Below are positions 53,638-64,000 of a stretch of 64,000 nucleotides of DNA, piece by piece (the stretch's first letter is position 1; each line of letters opens with the position of its first letter). The translations under genes and the position numbers were made by a program. The notes below the pieces were generated by a model, which searched no databases, was not told the DNA's origin, and saw only the letters and a program-made list of their open reading frames with translations. The DNA is from Photobacterium gaetbulicola Gung47 (lineage in GTDB: Bacteria; Pseudomonadota; Gammaproteobacteria; Enterobacterales; Vibrionaceae): positions 3,658,001 to 3,722,000 of the forward strand of contig CP005974.1 of the NCBI GenBank assembly GCA_000940995.1. Reading direction: 5' to 3'.

Positions 53638-55050
53638 ATGATCCAATTTGGAACCGGAGGCTGGCGAGCACTTATCGGTGAAGAGTTCACCAAAGACAAT
53701 GTGCGCTTGGCTGCCCAGGGGTTAGCAAATATCATGATCGCCGAGCAGGTTACTGATAACGGGTTTGTTATCGGGTATGACCGCCGTTTTCTGTCAGACA
53801 AAGCAGCGGCCTGGTTTGCCGAAGTACTGGCCGCAAACGGGATCAAAGTCAGCTTTATCAATAAGTTTGTTCCCACTCCGATTGTTATGTTCCAGGCCAA
53901 GGAAACCGGGGCTACATACTCGGCCTGTATCACCGCCTCGCATAACCCTGCCGACTACAACGGTATCAAAGTCTTCATCGAAGGGGGCCGAGATGCTGAT
54001 GAAGTGATTACGGCTAAAATTGAACAGCAGGTCGCGACACTCACAGCCAAAGACGTCAAGTCGGTCGACTTCGAGCAAGCGCTTGAGGACAAGCTCATCA
54101 CCCTGATCAACCCAATGAATGAATTTGTCGATTCCATTATTAACTTTATCGATATTGACGCAATCAAAAAAGCCAACTTGCGAGTACTGATTGATCCGAT
54201 GTTCGGGGTCGCCAAGAACGCCCTGCAAACCGTGCTGATCACGGGACGGTGTGATGTTGATGTGATCAACGATGGCCAAAACCCAGCTTTTGGCGGCTTG
54301 ATGCCTTCACCAAATGCAGCAACACTGTACCGCCTGAAACACCTTGTCGCCCACGAGGGTTACGACATCGGTATTGGCACCGACGGTGATGCCGATCGCC
54401 TCGGGATCATCGATGAGAAAGGCCACTTCATTCACCCCAATGAAGTCTTGATGCTGCTCTATTACTACCTGCTTGAGTATAAGGGCTGGAAAGGTTCGGT
54501 CGTGCGCAACATTGCCACGACGCACTTACTCGACAAGATTGCAGCAGACCACGGTGAAAAGAGCTTCGAAGTTCCTGTCGGCTTCAAGCACATCAGCTCA
54601 CAAATGGAGGCCGATGACTCCCTCATTGGCGGTGAAAGCTCGGGCGGCCTGACCATCCGCGGCCACATCAAAGGTAAAGATGGGGTGTTCGCCTCCAGCT
54701 TGCTGGTCGAAATGATCAGCGTTACCGGCAAGAAACTGTCGGAAATGCTCAATGAAATCTACAGCAAATATGGCTATGCCTATACCGCCGAGGGTGACTG
54801 CACCTTCCGCCCAGCCGACCGCCAGCGCCTCTACGATCGAATATACATCAACAAAGAGTTGCCTGAGTTTGACAGGGAGGTCGAGCGAGTCAGCTATGCC
54901 GACGGTGCCAAGGTCTACTTCAAAAACGGAGGCTGGGCACTGGCCCGCTTCTCGGGCACTGAACCACTATTACGACTGTTTGCTGAAATGGAGGACCAAG
55001 AGCAGGCTGAAAAAGTTGTCAGTCGGCTCAAAGCGTTCTTGAACCTTTGA
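53638..55050 (+). CDS. phosphoglucomutase/phosphoacetylglucosamine mutase
   Basis: 470 residues from ATG 53638 (MIQFGTGGWRALIGEEF). Alpha-D-phosphohexomutase family, all four active-site loops visible: phosphoserine loop CITASHNPADYNG, magnesium loop GTDGDADRLG, sugar loop GGESSGG and phosphate loop ARFSGTEPLLR. In the chitin pathway it should convert GlcNAc-1-phosphate made by the phosphorylase to GlcNAc-6-phosphate, which NagA and NagB then use. It is the last gene of the operon; a strong terminator follows. Confidence 0.92.
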   Translation: MIQFGTGGWRALIGEEFTKDNVRLAAQGLANIMIAEQVTDNGFVIGYDRRFLSDKAAAWFAEVLAANGIKVSFINKFVPTPIVMFQAKETGATYSACITASHNPADYNGIKVFIEGGRDADEVITAKIEQQVATLTAKDVKSVDFEQALEDKLITLINPMNEFVDSIINFIDIDAIKKANLRVLIDPMFGVAKNALQTVLITGRCDVDVINDGQNPAFGGLMPSPNAATLYRLKHLVAHEGYDIGIGTDGDADRLGIIDEKGHFIHPNEVLMLLYYYLLEYKGWKGSVVRNIATTHLLDKIAADHGEKSFEVPVGFKHISSQMEADDSLIGGESSGGLTIRGHIKGKDGVFASSLLVEMISVTGKKLSEMLNEIYSKYGYAYTAEGDCTFRPADRQRLYDRIYINKELPEFDREVERVSYADGAKVYFKNGGWALARFSGTEPLLRLFAEMEDQEQAEKVVSRLKAFLNL

Positions 55051-55170
55051 GTTCCCCCCTTTCTCAGCACTAGCCTTACCACTGCCTTGGCTGGTACTGG
55101 GGATACACGTTGAGTCCTATCGTAACACGCGCATAGCTGTTACATTTCGCGGGCTTTAAGCCTTGGCGGC

Positions 55171-55195
55171 AAGGGTAGCTTCGCTACCCTTTTTC
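55171..55195 (+). terminator. terminator of the chitin operon
   Basis: Stem AAGGGTAGC / GCTACCCTT with a short TTC loop and a T tract. Confidence 0.9.
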
Positions 55196-55387
55196 TTTAT
55201 CTAAACCTCGGACAATTGGCGATCCAACAAATATCTCGTTCAAGCAGAAGGTGTCATTAAATAATGCTGCGAAAAGTTGCTATTTCGCACAAGGAGATAC
55301 TCAGCTATTCCACGAGTTCAGGCTTCTCTATTCCGAAGATCTTGCTTTATTGTCTGTAGCCTCAAGCCGATAGCCATTGGTCGGAAA
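55196..55387. other. region between chitin operon terminator and group II intron
   Basis: About 190 bases with no gene or clear element seen. It is the 3' flank of the intron insertion site. Confidence 0.4.
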
Positions 55388-57276
55388 ATCGAGTAGGAGG
55401 AGGCCTCACGGCCTCCGTCCTCTCACACCACCGTACAAGCGTGGGTCGCATACGGCGGTTCCGAATATATTTTCAGTGACTCATACCCATCTCTCAATGA
55501 GTACATGCCCATCTCCTTGAACCATTTAACTGGCATGGCCTGATTGAGCTGCGGCGATAAAGCCAGATGCCACCATCCTTTCTCTGACATCGCTAGCTTC
55601 CAAGCATTGCGCTCGTTTACGCCTTCTTGGCGTAACCATGTCGCTATGCTGTGTCTGCGTTTTCGCTGCTTGAGTCGGTAGCACCGTAAGCGCCGTCTTA
55701 TCCATTCATCCAAGCGCTGCATCGCGCTTTTCCGCATGGCGAGCTTGAAGTAGTGTTGCCAACCTCTTAGATATTGAGTTAGTTCGACTATTACTGTCTT
55801 CAACTCTCGTCCTCGATTCCGCTTCGTTATTTGACGCACTCGCTTCTTCATGTGAGTTTGTGCTGTCTTCGAGATATGGATACTTCCATCTCGTTGGAAG
55901 CGATGGCCTAAGTAAGTCCGCTCTGTCACTCTTGTTGCCGCACTCTTCTCCCGGTTGACCGTGAGTTTCAGTTTCTGCTCCAAGAACTCCGTTATCGAGG
56001 CTTTTACTCGATTTGCGGCTTCCTCACTGTGTACGTAGATTTGGCAGTCGTCTGCATATCGGCAGAACTTATGCCCTCTTCGTTCAAGCTCTTTATCCAA
56101 CTCATCTAATACGATATTTGATAGCAGCGGAGATAATGGGCCACCCTGTGGTGTCCCTCGTTGCCTCTGCTCGACTAACCCGTTTCGCATTATGCCTGCC
56201 TGTAGGTATGACCTGATCAGCTTCAGTACCCGTTTATCTGTGATATCTTTCGATAGCCTGTGCATCAGCCTATCGTGGTTCACGGTATCGAAGTATTTCG
56301 CTAGGTCAACATCGACTACATAACCCCGCCCCTCCCTGATGTAGTGGCTTGCTGCCGCCAGAGCATGGTGGGCACTACGGTTGGGCCTGAACCCGTAACT
56401 GCTGTTGGAGAACTTAGGTTCGTAGATATCTGTCAGGACTGATGTGATGGCCTGTTGGACAATCCTATCAAGTACCGTTGGGATACCTAGCTGCCTCACT
56501 CCCCCACTAGGTTTAGGGATTTCTACACCCAAGACGGGTTGGGGTTGATAGCTACCGTCCAGAAGGCTCTGGCGGAGCGCTTGCCCATTGGAAGACTGCC
56601 GAAGCACCGAGATAGTGGCTGCTATGTCGAGTTTATCAACCCCAGCACATCCCTTGTTCTTCTTTACTCTTCTCAGGGCTTGGTTCAGATTCGTTGATGA
56701 ACAGATCTGCTCCATCAACTGAGTTGAGGTCACCAAGACTCGTCCTCCTGTCTACGCCAAACATGCTTGTCATTCTTCGTAGCCATGAGCGTCACTTGCG
56801 GTGTTGCCCATTGGTACGTAGAGATATTGTTCATCTTGCTATGACTCCACATGATTGAGTGTCTAGTGACTGCTTCTTGATATATTCAGTTCCGGCCTTC
56901 CCTTGGGTTGTACTTCCCCAAGGTACTATGCCTTCTGCTGACTTCTTATTAACCGTCACGCAGCATCACTGCTGCACTAGTCTCGTCCGAGACAGCTAAT
57001 AAGATCTCCCGAGGTAAGACGTTGTTCTTTCACTTGGTTGTGCCTGATTTACCCGTACACACTTCCCGTCGAGGCATTGGGCTATTCTATATATGGCTAG
57101 GTTACCCAAGTTGTACTGGCCTACTATCAGATTTCTGTTCGTCACAACCAAGTTTTGCCGTTTGCTTCCTTCAGATCCCACCTCACGGTGGACACCCTTG
57201 CATAGGCTAACGGTTCTCGCTCGACTGAGCCCGTAGAGGACTTTCACCTCCTAGAACAACGCCATGCTCGGCGCAC
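55388..57276 (-). mobile_element. group II intron, complete, probably IIC-like
   Basis: About 1.89 kb. The 5' end on the minus strand at 57276 reads GTGCGCCGAGCATGGCGT, a typical GUGYG start. Domains I-III fill 57276-56737, and the reverse transcriptase occupies domain IV. Domain V is at about 55428-55458 (stem CCGCCGTA / TACGGTGG, with a CGC triad), and domain VI is the hairpin GGAGGCC / GGCCTCC near 55402-55420. The 3' end CTACTCGAT is at 55388. It sits directly after the T tract of a terminator stem-loop (57281-57311) of the rRNA operon. Insertion behind terminators and a CGC triad are traits of group IIC introns. Ends are set by motif and could shift by a few bases. Confidence 0.85.
55423..56736 (-). 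CDS. ltrA: group II intron reverse transcriptase/maturase
   Basis: 437 residues. RT blocks: YQPQPVLGVEIPKPSGGVRQLGIP (quoted as VEIPKPSGGVRQLGIP), SYGFRPNRSAHHAL, VDVDLAKYFDTVNHDRL, GTPQGGPLSPLLSNI and the active-site YADD at 227-230 in FCRYADDCQIYV. The maturase (X) domain follows at about 270-370 (TYLGHRFQ, YLRGWQHYFKLA). No HNH endonuclease motif is seen at the C terminus. The last dozen codons (EPPYATHACTVV) are read from the domain V RNA, and the stop lies in the V-VI linker. The RT looks intact, so the intron may be active. It helps splicing and retrohoming of its own intron. Confidence 0.95.
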   Translation of the reverse strand: MVTSTQLMEQICSSTNLNQALRRVKKNKGCAGVDKLDIAATISVLRQSSNGQALRQSLLDGSYQPQPVLGVEIPKPSGGVRQLGIPTVLDRIVQQAITSVLTDIYEPKFSNSSYGFRPNRSAHHALAAASHYIREGRGYVVDVDLAKYFDTVNHDRLMHRLSKDITDKRVLKLIRSYLQAGIMRNGLVEQRQRGTPQGGPLSPLLSNIVLDELDKELERRGHKFCRYADDCQIYVHSEEAANRVKASITEFLEQKLKLTVNREKSAATRVTERTYLGHRFQRDGSIHISKTAQTHMKKRVRQITKRNRGRELKTVIVELTQYLRGWQHYFKLAMRKSAMQRLDEWIRRRLRCYRLKQRKRRHSIATWLRQEGVNERNAWKLAMSEKGWWHLALSPQLNQAMPVKWFKEMGMYSLRDGYESLKIYSEPPYATHACTVV

Positions 57277-57280
57277 TACG

Positions 57281-57311
57281 AAAAAGGCTCCAGCATTTCT
57301 GCTAGAGCCTT
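57281..57311 (-). terminator. second terminator of the rRNA operon
   Basis: On the minus strand, AAGGCTCTAGC pairs with GCTGGAGCCTT (one G-U) around a 6-base loop, followed by TTTTT. The group II intron starts four bases beyond this T run. Confidence 0.85.
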
Positions 57312-57402
57312 GAAGATGGCAGTGGAGACTGGGCCGGCATCCCGTAGATCCACAGGGCTGGCACTCCAGCTTCCAACATTGCTTCGCAGAAGCAACAGAT
57401 GC

Positions 57403-57432
57403 AAAAAAGCCCCAGTCTTTCGACTGAGGCTT
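57403..57432 (-). terminator. first terminator of the rRNA operon
   Basis: On the minus strand an 11-bp stem (AAGCCTCAGTC / GACTGGGGCTT, one A-C mismatch) with GAAA loop and a T6 tract, directly after tRNA-Trp. Confidence 0.9.
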
Positions 57433-57438
57433 CGAAGA

Positions 57439-57515
<77 letters not shown>

Positions 57516-57551
57516 GTAGTTATTTTAAAGACTTAACTCTGTCTGAATAAG

Positions 57552-57628
57552 TGGCGGAGCGGACGGGACTCGAACCCGCGACCCCCGGCGTGACAGGCCG
57601 GTATTCTAACCAACTGAACTACCGCTCC
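57552..57628 (-). tRNA. tRNA-Asp (GTC)
   Basis: 77 bases with encoded CCA. Acceptor GGAGCGG / CCGCTCC, T arm GGTTCGAGTCC, and anticodon GTC in CCTGTCACG. Lies between 5S rRNA and tRNA-Trp. Confidence 0.97.
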
Positions 57629-57668
57629 ACTCAAATCACCGTGTGTTCAGCACGATAACTTAAATTGG

Positions 57669-57788
57669 AAGCCTGGCGATGTCCTACTCTCACATGGGGA
57701 GGCCCCACACTACCATCGGCGCTATTACGTTTCACTGCTGAGTTCGGCATGGGATCAGGTGGGTCCATAATGCTATGGTCGCCAAGCA
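57669..57788 (-). rRNA. rrf: 5S rRNA
   Basis: About 120 bases; the minus strand begins TGCTTGGCGACCATAGC and ends with the pairing GCCAGGC. The conserved loop CCCATGCCGAACTC is present. Ends set by comparison with E. coli 5S. Confidence 0.96.
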
Positions 57789-57872
57789 AAATTCTTACAA
57801 TCTTAGAAAGCTGATGTTCTCAACACTCATCCAAGTGTTCGTGGAGTCCGCTAAAACCCCTTGGGTGTTGTA

Positions 57873-60763
<2,891 letters not shown>

Positions 60764-60914
60764 ATACAACCCCAAGGGGTCTGTTCGTATGGCTCAACAA
60801 CCAAGGTTGTTCATCTGAGTATGATGAACTGTGTTTCGCCGGACTCTTACACAAGACACTTGAATGTGTGTTGCTTGAGAACTCGTTCCTACTTATTAAG
60901 TAGAAACTATTAGT

Positions 60915-60935
60915 ATTGAATTCAAAGAATTCAAT
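60915..60935. repeat. perfect hairpin in the 16S-23S spacer
   Basis: ATTGAATTC / GAATTCAAT, 9 bp with an AAA loop. Likely an RNA stem in the spacer transcript. Confidence 0.7.
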
Positions 60936-60956
60936 TTACTAGTCAGCTTTCCAGAT

Positions 60957-60968
60957 TGTTAAAGAGCA
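60957..60968 (-). promoter_or_regulatory. boxA in the 16S-23S spacer
   Basis: TGCTCTTTAACA on the minus strand is identical to the E. coli rRNA boxA, the site where NusB/S10 start the antitermination complex before 23S rRNA. Confidence 0.88.
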
Positions 60969-61080
60969 TGTGTTTATCGTGAGATAACCACTTTCTAATG
61001 ATTTTCGGCGGCAAAAAAGCGGACTCAACAAAGTTAACCTTCATTGAATCTGCGTATCCGTGCAGAAAATACTTAGAGAG

Positions 61081-61156
61081 TGGTGGGCGATACCGGGCTC
61101 GAACCAGTGACCCCCTCCTTGTAAGGGAGGTGCTCTCCCAACTGAGCTAATCGCCC
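61081..61156 (-). tRNA. tRNA-Val (TAC)
   Basis: 76 bases with encoded CCA. Acceptor GGGCGAT, anticodon TAC in CTTACAAG, T arm GGTTCGAGCC. Third spacer tRNA of the rRNA operon. Confidence 0.97.
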
Positions 61157-61187
61157 ACGACAGTTTTAATTCCTTCGTGAGAAAGAA

Positions 61188-61263
61188 TGGTGGGTCGTGC
61201 AGGATTCGAACCTGCGACCAATTGATTAAAAGTCAACTGCTCTACCAACTGAGCTAACGACCC
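61188..61263 (-). tRNA. tRNA-Lys (TTT)
   Basis: 76 bases with encoded CCA, apparently identical to the E. coli tRNA-Lys sequence as I know it. Anticodon TTT in GACTTTTAATC. It begins one base after the CCA of tRNA-Glu. Confidence 0.97.
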
Positions 61264-61264
61264 G

Positions 61265-61340
61265 TGGCGTCCCATAGGGGAGTCGAACCCCTGTTACCGC
61301 CGTGAAAGGGCGGTGTCCTAGGCCTCTAGACGAATGGGAC
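61265..61340 (-). tRNA. tRNA-Glu (TTC)
   Basis: 76 bases with encoded CCA. Acceptor GTCCCAT, anticodon TTC in CCTTTCACG, T arm GGTTCGACTCC. First spacer tRNA after 16S rRNA; only one base separates it from tRNA-Lys. Confidence 0.97.
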
Positions 61341-61456
61341 TAAGTGTTTGGTTAATGTGTTGGGCACACTAACGAGGATAGCCAATGCTACCCTTGCTCT
61401 CTTACATTTCGACCAAGCAATCTGTGTGGACACTGCGTAAAACGCAGTCATATCGT

Positions 61457-63006
<1,550 letters not shown>

Positions 63007-63196
63007 AAAGTTTTGGCTCAATGAATACTGTTATTACTTCCAATTTATTTCACTTTAAAAAGTGAAGACAAAAAGTCAGTAAGAATTGACTGTGCCGATA
63101 TAGCCGAAGCTATTTCGTATTGGTCACTCAGTTTCATTGATAATTCTTTTGTTGACTATCATTTCACGAGTGCCCACACAGATTGCATGGTCAAAT

Positions 63197-63208
63197 TGTT
63201 AAAGAACA
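63197..63208 (-). promoter_or_regulatory. leader boxA of the rRNA operon
   Basis: TGTTCTTTAACA on the minus strand differs at one base from the E. coli rRNA boxA and lies in the transcribed leader upstream of 16S rRNA. Confidence 0.8.
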
Positions 63209-63259
63209 ATCCGCTACGTTGCCGGCTTAACTCGCCGCGCTCCGTGTCGGTGAGGTGGC

Positions 63260-63287
63260 ATTATAGAGACTTCGATCACATTGGCAA
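63260..63287 (-). promoter_or_regulatory. rRNA operon promoter
   Basis: On the minus strand TTGCCA and a perfect TATAAT are separated by 16 bases, followed by a GC-rich discriminator (GCCACC). An A/T-rich stretch upstream of the -35 could be an UP element. These are typical traits of growth-rate-controlled rRNA P1 promoters. Confidence 0.88.
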
Positions 63288-63613
63288 TAGCAAAAATGCA
63301 TTTATTTCACTCAAGCCAACCAAGCGCTCAATAAACAAACAAAGACTCAGTTTTGCGCGTGTTTTTACTACAAGCCATTCGCATTCACCAAGATTTAATG
63401 GCTGTGAGAGCTAGCTACTCAGCGATAAACATATGGCGATCCGCCTTCAGACACAGTCATAGTTAAAAAACCACTTCAACCGACGTGAACTAAACGACCG
63501 CTTGCCCTATATGCAATGGCTAACCGCTTAACAGAACAAAACAGGATGATGCCGATATAGAGGTAGGCTAGAGAATGAGTGATGAGTGCCAGTCAACATT
63601 GCAAGGCGCAGAT

Positions 63614-63649
63614 ACAACAAAGCCCCGACTTTCGTCGAGGCTTTGTTGT
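63614..63649 (-). terminator. terminator of tRNA-Leu
   Basis: A long stem of 16 bp (arms containing AAAGCCTCGAC and GTCGGGGCTTT, with an outer ACAAC / GTTGT extension) around a GAAA-type loop, directly after the tRNA. Confidence 0.85.
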
Positions 63650-63656
63650 TTGAAAT

Positions 63657-63742
63657 TGGTGCCCGGGGCCGGACTTGAACCGGCACAGTTATTCACCGGC
63701 GGATTTTGAATCCGCTGCGTCTACCAATTTCGCCACCCGGGC
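63657..63742 (-). tRNA. tRNA-Leu (CAA)
   Basis: 86 bases with encoded CCA and a long variable arm, as in class II tRNAs. Acceptor GCCCGGG, D arm GGCGAAATTGGTAGACGC, anticodon CAA in GATTCAAAATC, T arm GGTTCAAGTCC. It is a single-gene unit with its own promoter and terminator, separate from the rRNA operon. Confidence 0.96.
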
Positions 63743-64000
63743 AGATGCGGCTCATTATACGTATATCAGCCTGATAGACAATCATTTTTTTCTATCTTAT
63801 CAAAACCACCCTGCAGGTGCATAGTACGCAATCAATACGTTCAAAACAGCACCACCAGCTTATGGCATCATTTCTTTGTTGAGTAGATCCTCATCAATTA
63901 CTTGAGAGCATCAGAAATCATACTTCAGGGATAGCCTGTTTATTTATACTCTGTCGTAGGCGTAACTCCGGTACAAAGTGCTTCGTGATAGAGCATTCCG
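63743..64000. other. right edge of window
   Basis: Contains the tRNA-Leu promoter. From about 63800 to the edge no gene can be supported; short open minus-strand frames run in from beyond the edge and could be the end of a gene, but there is not enough sequence to decide. Confidence 0.35.
63754..63781 (-). promoter_or_regulatory. promoter of tRNA-Leu
   Basis: On the minus strand TTGTCT and TATAAT separated by 16 bases, with a GAGCCGC discriminator, 12 bases before the tRNA. Confidence 0.8.

Larger units (their letters stand above)
60764..61080 (-). other. spacer between tRNA-Val and 23S rRNA
   Basis: 317 bases of rRNA operon spacer. It contains a boxA antitermination element and a perfect AT-rich hairpin, listed separately, and should hold half of the RNase III stem that frees 23S rRNA. 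Confidence 0.8.
63007..63656 (-). other. rRNA operon leader and upstream region
   Basis: 650 bases between 16S rRNA and tRNA-Leu. From about 63250 down to 63007 it is the transcribed leader with a boxA; the promoter is at 63260-63287 with an AT-rich UP-type stretch beyond it. The rest, to the tRNA-Leu terminator, shows no gene. Confidence 0.75.

Noticed and set aside
63187..63414. Plus-strand frame of 75 codons upstream of 16S rRNA
   Set aside because: It overlaps the rRNA promoter and leader boxA and has no recognisable product.

Overview
The window is a stretch of chromosome from a member of the Vibrionaceae, most likely Photobacterium or a close relative. Gene content and order match the Vibrio cholerae arcA/gltB/mtnN region and the chitin-oligosaccharide locus between hemL and the phosphomutase gene. 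The rRNA operon has the layout 16S-Glu-Lys-Val-23S-5S-Asp-Trp. This placement rests on remembered family and synteny knowledge, not on a database search.

Layout. 1-2.7 kb: aceK and a small exported beta-barrel-like protein. 2.7-11 kb: an rraA-like gene and a DUF3293 gene on the minus strand, divergent from arcA; then on the minus strand a lipoprotein coupled to arcB, a PAS/GGDEF diguanylate cyclase and the radical-SAM gene yhcC. 11-23.8 kb: two complete glutamate synthase pairs in tandem (gltB-gltD, then a second gltB-gltD). 23.8-27.7 kb: mtnN, a CbiB-like gene and btuF in one operon, then a yadS/TRIC-like gene behind a CRP-like site, and a small VOC protein. 27.7-36.5 kb: tyrS, an M23 peptidase, erpA, clcA, hemL, an unlisted 35-residue Cys-rich membrane peptide, a PerM/AI-2E family protein and rsmC.

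36.7-55.1 kb is the most coherent system. It holds the chitin sensor-regulator chiS followed by a ten-gene chitin-oligosaccharide operon: solute-binding protein, two permeases, two ATPases, GH9 exo-glucosaminidase-like enzyme, glucosamine/GlcNAc kinase, GH20 hexosaminidase, chitobiose phosphorylase and a phosphohexomutase. (GlcNAc)n is imported by the ABC transporter and cleaved in the cytoplasm by hydrolysis (GH20, GH9) or phosphorolysis (GH94). The products then enter amino-sugar metabolism through the kinase and mutase. The 560-base leader before the binding-protein gene has paired direct repeats, an inverted repeat and a terminator-like hairpin, so it may be a control region with attenuation.

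55.2-63.8 kb: a complete group II intron (RT/maturase plus recognisable 5' end, domain V and domain VI) sits directly behind the second of two terminators of an rRNA operon. The operon is on the minus strand (16S, tRNA-Glu, -Lys, -Val, 23S, 5S, tRNA-Asp, -Trp) with a good P1 promoter and boxA elements. A separate tRNA-Leu(CAA) lies upstream of it. No phage, CRISPR array or plasmid functions were seen. The group II intron is the only clear mobile element. No wholly novel system was identified. The best candidates for new biology are the leader of the chitin operon, the 35-residue peptide, the arcB-coupled lipoprotein together with a missing redox cysteine in ArcB, and the terminator-targeted intron.
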